A stretch of DNA of 64,000 bases from Tetrastigma voinierianum. Taxonomy: Eukaryota > Streptophyta > Magnoliopsida > Vitales > Vitaceae. Positions within the stretch are counted from its first letter, which is position 1, and the number at the start of each line of letters is the position of its first letter. Location: contig JAEQBH010002430.1 in NCBI GenBank assembly GCA_016808115.1, positions 186,001-250,000 on the forward strand, given 5' to 3'. Below, in pieces: positions 58,564 to 64,000 of this stretch. A program made the translations under genes and the position numbers. The notes under the pieces are model-generated. The model was not told the DNA's origin and did no database searches. It saw only the letters and a program-made list of their open reading frames with translations.

Positions 58564-61320
58564 TGTGAAACCTCAGAAAAAAAAAAAAAATCTAATTTTT
58601 TAGAAAATGGCAAAATAATAAAATTGCCAAAATGGCTCAGGGAAGCTTAGAAAATTCTCTAGATCTCGGAAGATAAAATGGATCGCTACTGTTGACTCGG
58701 GCTGCGAAATCTAGAAACTCGGGAAAGTTTCACTCTACCACAAAGTCCGAATTTTTCGAATTTTTCAAGGAGTCAAGGATTTCAAGAACGAGATTTTTAC
58801 AAAATCTCTGAAGTCGTGAAATGGAGCTGGGGCTAAGTTCAATTAAAATGAATTGAACTTAAAGAAATAAATGGTTTCTTGACATAAACGAACCTTCACT
58901 CGGAGCTTTAATACGTGGCGCCATGAGGCCACATAACAAACTTAATTGGGGTTGCCAGAAAGGAAAATAAAAGAAAAGAGGAAAGGAAAAAAGAAGAAGA
59001 AGAAGGAAACGGAAGAGAGAGAGAGCATGAGAAAGAGAGAGAGAGGAAAGAGAGATCTTCCTTCTCTCTTCGATCCACGGAGTTCCATCCATCGGAATTT
59101 GTCAGGCCAAGAACGAAAGTTCATCTACTCGATGAGAGCTACGCGTGGGTACTGAAATCACAGGATTTCGTCGAAGATTCAAGTGAGGAGTTCGGGAAAT
59201 CAAAGGTTTCGGGTTTAAGAAGTGTCCACAGGACTTCCTAGATTTTCTTCTACGCTCCAAGAGGTAGGAATTTTTCCTACTTTGGTTTATTTTTCATTCT
59301 AAGGGCTGTTTGGTTGAGTTTTAATGCCCTAAGGGGCCGTTGCAATAATTACTGCTAGCGGAATAGTGCCAAGCTGGGACTCCTATATGATGTCCAATTT
59401 TTAGGGCTGATTTTCCATTAGAAAATGAGAGAATTTGGACTAATAACCTTCAAGGAAACTGTAGCCCTATTAGAGAACTTGATTTAGGATTTTGAATCAC
59501 TAAAATCTGACTTTTAGAACTCAAGTTATGGTCCGTTTCTCGATCGCCCAAGCTACTCGCTTGGTCGAACCCATCGTCCGTGCTTTGGGACTGATTTTCA
59601 TTGGGAAAAAGTGAGAATTTGGATCAGTATCCTTCAAGGAACTTGTGGCTCTATCCGAGAACTTGATGTTAGGGATTTTGGAATCACCCAAATCAAACCT
59701 CTATAACTCAAGTTATGGTCTATTTTCTGTAGGATCAAGCATAATTTAGCTTCGCTGAATATCAGGTCCTTATTTTTTTGCCACGATTGTAGTATATCAT
59801 TGCTTGAATTGAGTGATATATTTGATTGAAATTGTGTGTTCGAATGGTTTGCCTTGTGATGTGCTTCAGATTTAATAAGGCTAATACATGGCTTATCAGA
59901 GGCTACAGGACATGTCTCTGCCACAATTCTACTAAGAGGCTAACGATAGATGTCAAGTACCCGAGTGGTAGTGTGACTTGTGATGCCAACGCATGCGTGT
60001 ATCGAGCATGCTGGCATGTATTATGATTTATCGGAATTTGTATGCTGTTGGATATAAATGTCCAAATGATGCATGGATAATTATGTATGAGTGCATGCAC
60101 ATATAAAGTACCTATCAGATATGTAGTATTATATGAATAGGCAATGGCATGATTGCATTGCATTATGCACTAGTACGTCTCATGACGTGAGTGTGAGTGC
60201 ATGGTAAAGATCACTGTGTTTGGTGTTGATGGTGGGCTCAGTAACATGGGATGATGTCCAAAATGAGTCACATGATTTTGAGGCTATCGGAGACTATCTA
60301 GTGCTTTTGAAATAAAGCGGTTATCAGAGACTGTCCATAGCTTGTGAATAAAGCTGTTATCGGAGACTGTCCATAGCTTTAAAATAAAGTTGTTATCAGA
60401 GATTTTCCAAGGTCGGAGATTGTCCAGGATCGGAGATTGTCTAGGATTTGAAGGTTGTCCAAGGTTGAGACTCCAGCCCACTGAGACTGGCCCAAGGGCT
60501 AATGAAGCAAGTATCGGAGGTCATTCAAAGGATTTGATTTATAAAAACAAAAACTTTTGTTGATAAAGGGTCATGGGTAAAACACGACAAGTTTTCACAT
60601 TTGCATATGAATGTGTGAGGGAGCTTTGAGTGACTCTGGATATGGATAGGGTGAGTCACATTTCATCCATGACATGTAGACATTTAAGAGGAACATGCAT
60701 GTTTTTACTGAACGTGTGGCCTGCCATTGCATGTGCACTTAGGCAAAGGAGTAGCCCTCGTAGGGAATATTTCTTTGTCAGCATTGCTCACCCCGTCAAG
60801 GGACCCTCTTCGTGATAGGAGTTTATGTGAGACGACGCCTCCTACGAGGCCGTGATTGCGAAGAAGGTCTGACATGTGGCTCGATAAAGACTTTGTAAAA
60901 GTATTTTATGTAAAAAGAATTGTAATTAAATTCTGACTATTATATAAATAGCTCAAGTATGTAATTATGGTAAGAGGGTCATGATCTGACCCATGGATCA
61001 GAATTAATCGTTTCATTTTCATATTTTCGATTTAAATATGAAATGAATGGGCTCCGGCATAGTGGATGTATATATCGGGACATGGAGACGGACCCTACGG
61101 GTCAATACTACTCGCTGAGACCTTTGAAGGGTTAAGATTATACTGTTATACAGGTTATATGTTGGGTAGAGCTCCCCAAACAAAGGAGACTATGCCCAAT
61201 TTTTGTGAAAATATATGGATCACGTATAAATAATACACAAGGAGACGTCATCCAAATCCACAGAATTCTAATGAGTTGGACGAGTTGTCAATGGGACCCT
61301 GTGGATTTGGGGGTGTCACA
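58564..61320 (+). mobile_element. 5' LTR of element F
   Basis: TGTGAAACCTCAG...GGGGGTGTCACA, about 2.76 kb. The first 1.3 kb are matched, with clear divergence, by the partial 3' LTR from 62700. It holds a purine-rich tract (58960-59060), the 'gtgtccacaggacttcc' region, a repeat of 'tatcggagactgtccatagctt' at 60285-60450 and the antisense-complementary block 'gcattgctcaccccgtcaaggg' (~60780). Confidence 0.82.
60285..60450. repeat. 'atcggagactgtccatagct' short tandem repeat
   Basis: Five to six degenerate copies of 'ggagattgtccaggatc' or 'cagagactgtccatagcttgtgaataaag', units of 20-45 bp. Confidence 0.7.
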
Positions 61321-61345
61321 ATTATATCGTGAGCTAGGTAAACTG
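61321..61345 (+). other. Decayed tRNA-iMet primer site of element F
   Basis: ATTATATCGTGAGCTAGGTAAA directly after the LTR corresponds to TGGTATCAGAGC plus the usual CTAGGTTTA leader, with one inserted base and several changes. Confidence 0.6.
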
Positions 61346-61740
61346 ATTACCCAAGGAGCTCGAATGTGGTATCCACAAGTAATTCAAATAAGCACCGCTG
61401 GTACTGCACTTGTGCATACGAACACTGGGTCTAGATCATGCATTGTTGTGTGTCAAGGTGGTTTTGTGCTTAACATGTCAGGTGATATGTGTGGTGATTT
61501 GCGTGAATAATATACAATGATTGTATATGGAACACTAGGGTTAGAAAACATAACCTTAGGGGTTCAACAAAATGAACATGATATTAAGAACTTATGTGTA
61601 TTAGTGTTTCGGGCATTATAAAATATGAAAAAGGGATGAAATCTGTAGTGATGTTAAAGTCTATTAGTGGTTAGCATGTGCACTACTAGTTAGAATGAGA
61701 TAGAAATTTGAGAAGTCTATTGCTATATGACACGTGTAGA

Positions 61741-62530
61741 TGGCTAGTAGAGGAAGAGGACACCAGGATGGTGGGTGGAGTAATAACCCACAGACCACCC
61801 GCCAATTCAACAGACTCCATAGAGTTGCTATGCGACCGCAATTCTTATGCATGCAGTGTGGTTGCTACCATCGCACGTCGGGGTGCAATTGGAAACCATG
61901 GGTCAGGGCACCTCCGCAGGCTCGAGGCACATAATCCTCTGGCCCTCAAGGAAAGAGGAGACCCGATGGTGGCGAGTCATTGTCTTCGACTAGTCAGAAA
62001 GGATACGGCGCGAGGATAAGAGGAAGGAGAGTCAATCTCTTCAGCCCGGTGAAGAGTGCGTAAGACTTTGCTCCTCGAGTGCCTCAAGGAGGGGGCCGCG
62101 GCTATCAGGGCCAAGGCCAGACTAGGACTTCTAGTCAGTCAGGGCAGATGATATGTTATTACTGCCACCATCTTGGAAACTTTAGACAGAATTGGCCATA
62201 GAGGCAGAGATCCCAGGGTTATGGGACACCTCAATCCCCTAGCTGCACAGGCAGTGACATGCTATCACCGCCACCACCCTGGGAGCACTTTAGTTTGATC
62301 GCCCATGGGAGGCAGGATCCCAGAGTTATGGGACACCTCAGTCCCAATCATCAGTGGGACATGCGCAGACGCAGTTTGTTCCTCCTTACCCCAACATGGG
62401 ATGTGGGAACCAAGATCCGTCCTAGGTGCTAAGACATGCATCGGCTTGATCGCAACAGCCAAAAGAGGCCGTGTGGCATGGGTCGAGGTCGGTGACAAGG
62501 CTCTCAGCCTGACTTCAAGGACCTAGGGAG
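61741..62530 (+). pseudogene. gag remnant of element F with duplicated zinc-knuckle block
   Basis: The start ATGGCTAGTAGAGG encodes MASRGRGHQDGG, a plausible gag N-terminus, followed by 61800-61934 with CMQCGCYHRTSGCNW. The capsid core is missing. At about 62095-62200 the frame gives GYQGQGQTRTSSQSGQ and CYYCHHLGNFRQNWP, a degenerate CCHC knuckle, then RQRSQGYGTPQSP. From about 62250 nearly the same block is repeated (CYHRHHPG..., 'gcaggatcccagagttatgggacacctcagtccc'), followed by AQTQFVPPYPNMG. After 62440 GRGRGQGS-like residues lead towards a protease start that is not present. Several stops and shifts. Pol is absent; the sequence jumps to the polypurine tract at 62688. Confidence 0.72.
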
Positions 62531-62687
62531 TGTCTACATCGCGGATACCTAGACCGGTTTCCAAATCGCCGACTCCTTCAAGGTATGTTTCTACCGCGCC
62601 TACGGGCAAGAGAACATCGCTCGACGAAGAAAATGCATGTGTTCAGGTGTGTGTCGGTAGGGCGTGGGAATTTCGACTAAATTATTT
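62531..62687 (+). other. Pol 3'-end trace of element F
   Basis: No clear protein motif, but 'tgggaatttcgactaaattattttaagggg' (62666-62695) is the conserved sequence at the end of chromoviral pol, also seen in complement at 7372-7395 and 17758-17785. So the deletion joined gag to the very end of pol. Confidence 0.5.
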
Positions 62688-62699
62688 TAAGGGGAAGAA
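62688..62699 (+). other. Polypurine tract of element F
   Basis: TTTTAAGGGGAAGAA runs up to the LTR start TGTGAAACC at 62700. Confidence 0.82.
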
Positions 62700-64000
62700 T
62701 GTGAAACCTCGGAAAAAATCCGATTTTTAGGAAAATGGAAAAATAATAAATTGCCAGAATGGCCTAAGGAATCTCGAAAATTCTCAGACCCTAAGATGAA
62801 ATGGATTGCACCGCTGACTCCGCCGTGTTCTAGTGACCAAAAGTTTCATCACTCGACATGTCTAGATTTTTATTTAATTTATCGAGTGCGGTTTGGCGAC
62901 TCAAGGACTAGATTTTTAAGTGAAAATCTCAAGGTCGAAATGGTTCGGGCCAAGTTCAATTAAAATGAATTAAATCAAAGAAATAAATATTTCGTGATTA
63001 CAAACGAACCCGGATCTGAGGACACGTGGCACCATGAGGGCCACATAACAAACTTAACAATTAAGTTAAGTTAGAAAGGAAAATAAAAGAAAAGAGGAAA
63101 GGAAAAAGAAAGGAAAAAAGAAGAAGAAGGAAACGGAAGAGAGAGAGAGAGAAAGCGTGAGAAAGAGAGAGAGAGAGCTTGAGAAAGAGAGAGAGAGAGA
63201 GGAAAGAGAGCTCTTTCTTCTCTCTTCAATCCACGGAGTTCCGTTCGTCGAATTCGTCGGGCCAAGAACGAAAGTTCATCTACTCGACGAGAGCTATGCG
63301 TGGGTACTGAAATCACAGGATTTTGCCGAAGATTCAAGTGAAGAGTTCTGGAAATCAAAGGTTTCGGGGTTTAGGAAGTGTCCACTAAACTTCCTATATT
63401 TTCTTCTACACTCCAAAAGGTAGGGATTTTTCCTACTTTGGTTTATTTTCCATTCTAGGGGTTGTTTGATTGAGTTTTAATGCCATAAGGGGCTGTTTGG
63501 CCAATTAATGGGTTATGGGAATAGTGCCCTGCTTTGACCCTATATGATGTCCAATTTTCAGGGCTGATTTTCCATTAGAAAAAAAGAGAATTTGGACTAG
63601 TAACCTTCAAGGAAACTGTAGCCCTATTTGAGAACTTGATTTTAGGATTTTGAATCACCCAACCCGACTCTAGAACCTGCTAGCGGTCCGTTTCTGACTA
63701 CCCAAGTCGCCTGCTTTGGCCGAACCTATTATCCAGGTTTTGGGACTAATTTTTGGCTGGGAAAAAGTGAGAATTTGGACTAGCCTCCTTCAAGAAACTT
63801 GTAGCTCTATCTGATAAATTGATGTTAGGCTTTCGAATCACCCAAATCAGACCTCTATAACTCAAGTTATGGTCCGTTTTCCGAGACTACTACAACTTAG
63901 GTTGTTTAATGATTTTGTCCAAATTTTTGTCACAATTGTAGTATATCATTGCTTGAATTGAGTGATATACTTGGTTGACATTGTGTGGAAGTCAAATTGT
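62700..64000 (+). mobile_element. 3' LTR of element F (cut by the window end)
   Basis: TGTGAAACCTCGG start and colinear with 58564-59830: 'aaaataataaattgcca', purine tract at 63065-63215, 'gagttccgttcgtcg..ttcgtcgggccaagaacgaaagttcatctactcgac', and 'ttgtagtatatcattgcttgaattgagtgatat' at its end. The two LTRs differ by many substitutions and indels, so the insertion is old. Confidence 0.85.

Overview
This window is plant nuclear DNA made almost entirely of LTR retrotransposons, most of them decayed and many inserted inside one another. I see no intact host gene, rRNA, CRISPR array or convincing tRNA gene. The longest open frames are short, retroelement reading frames are broken by stops and frameshifts, and recognisable pieces are plant Ty3/gypsy parts: tRNA-iMet and tRNA-Asp primer sites, polypurine tracts, CCHC gag knuckles, and protease, RT, RNase H and integrase motifs. 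The organism is probably a flowering plant with a repeat-rich genome; I cannot name the species from sequence alone.

Layout, outermost to innermost. (1) 1-2985: two LTR fragments. (2) 2986-39764: a chromovirus-like gag-only element on + (element D), with a 5' LTR remnant, iMet primer site, gag at 37212-38100, polypurine tract and 3' LTR. It is split at 4054/37176 by (3) an antisense LTR (E, 4055-4776 plus 35978-37175). E is in turn split by (4) a large antisense chromovirus-type element (C, 4777-35972; flanks AACCT/AACCC) carrying the only gag-pol in the window (7372-15004). Inside C lie (5) a Tat-like solo LTR in the integrase (8190-11235), (6) an antisense LTR-internal-LTR block of another subfamily (B, 15021-31427), and (7) a 1,984-bp + strand solo LTR inside C's 5' LTR (33519-35502, perfect TSD). 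The second B LTR contains antisense LTR K, which contains (8) element J (21390-30504), a nonautonomous Tat/Athila-like element with 2.6-kb LTRs, a 23-nt tRNA-Asp primer site and a broken gag.

39765-41571 is AT-rich and may be non-LTR background with a SINE-like trace. 41572-49540 holds an antisense LTR (G), tandem repeats, and a + LTR (H) with a Tat-like solo LTR nested in it (45368-47754, TSD GCTAC). 49541-58563 looks like the antisense LTR and minisatellite-rich 3' UTR of a Tat/Ogre-like element (I), with a solo LTR at 51160-53107. 58564-64000 is a + gag-only chromovirus-like element (F) whose 3' LTR leaves the window.

The most unusual signal is that unrelated LTR families each carry their own cluster of short perfect palindromes: TGTCGCGACA pairs in a 69-bp period (Tat-like LTRs), a 20-22-bp TTGCGAA-type palindrome in a 35-bp period (LTR K), CGCCTAGGCG (LTR C), and a conserved GTCCCAAA/TTTGGGAC hairpin (several chromoviral LTRs). 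I know of no named element for these; they are my main candidate for something undescribed. LTR boundaries without a stated TSD are approximate, and all family calls come from motifs rather than database searches.
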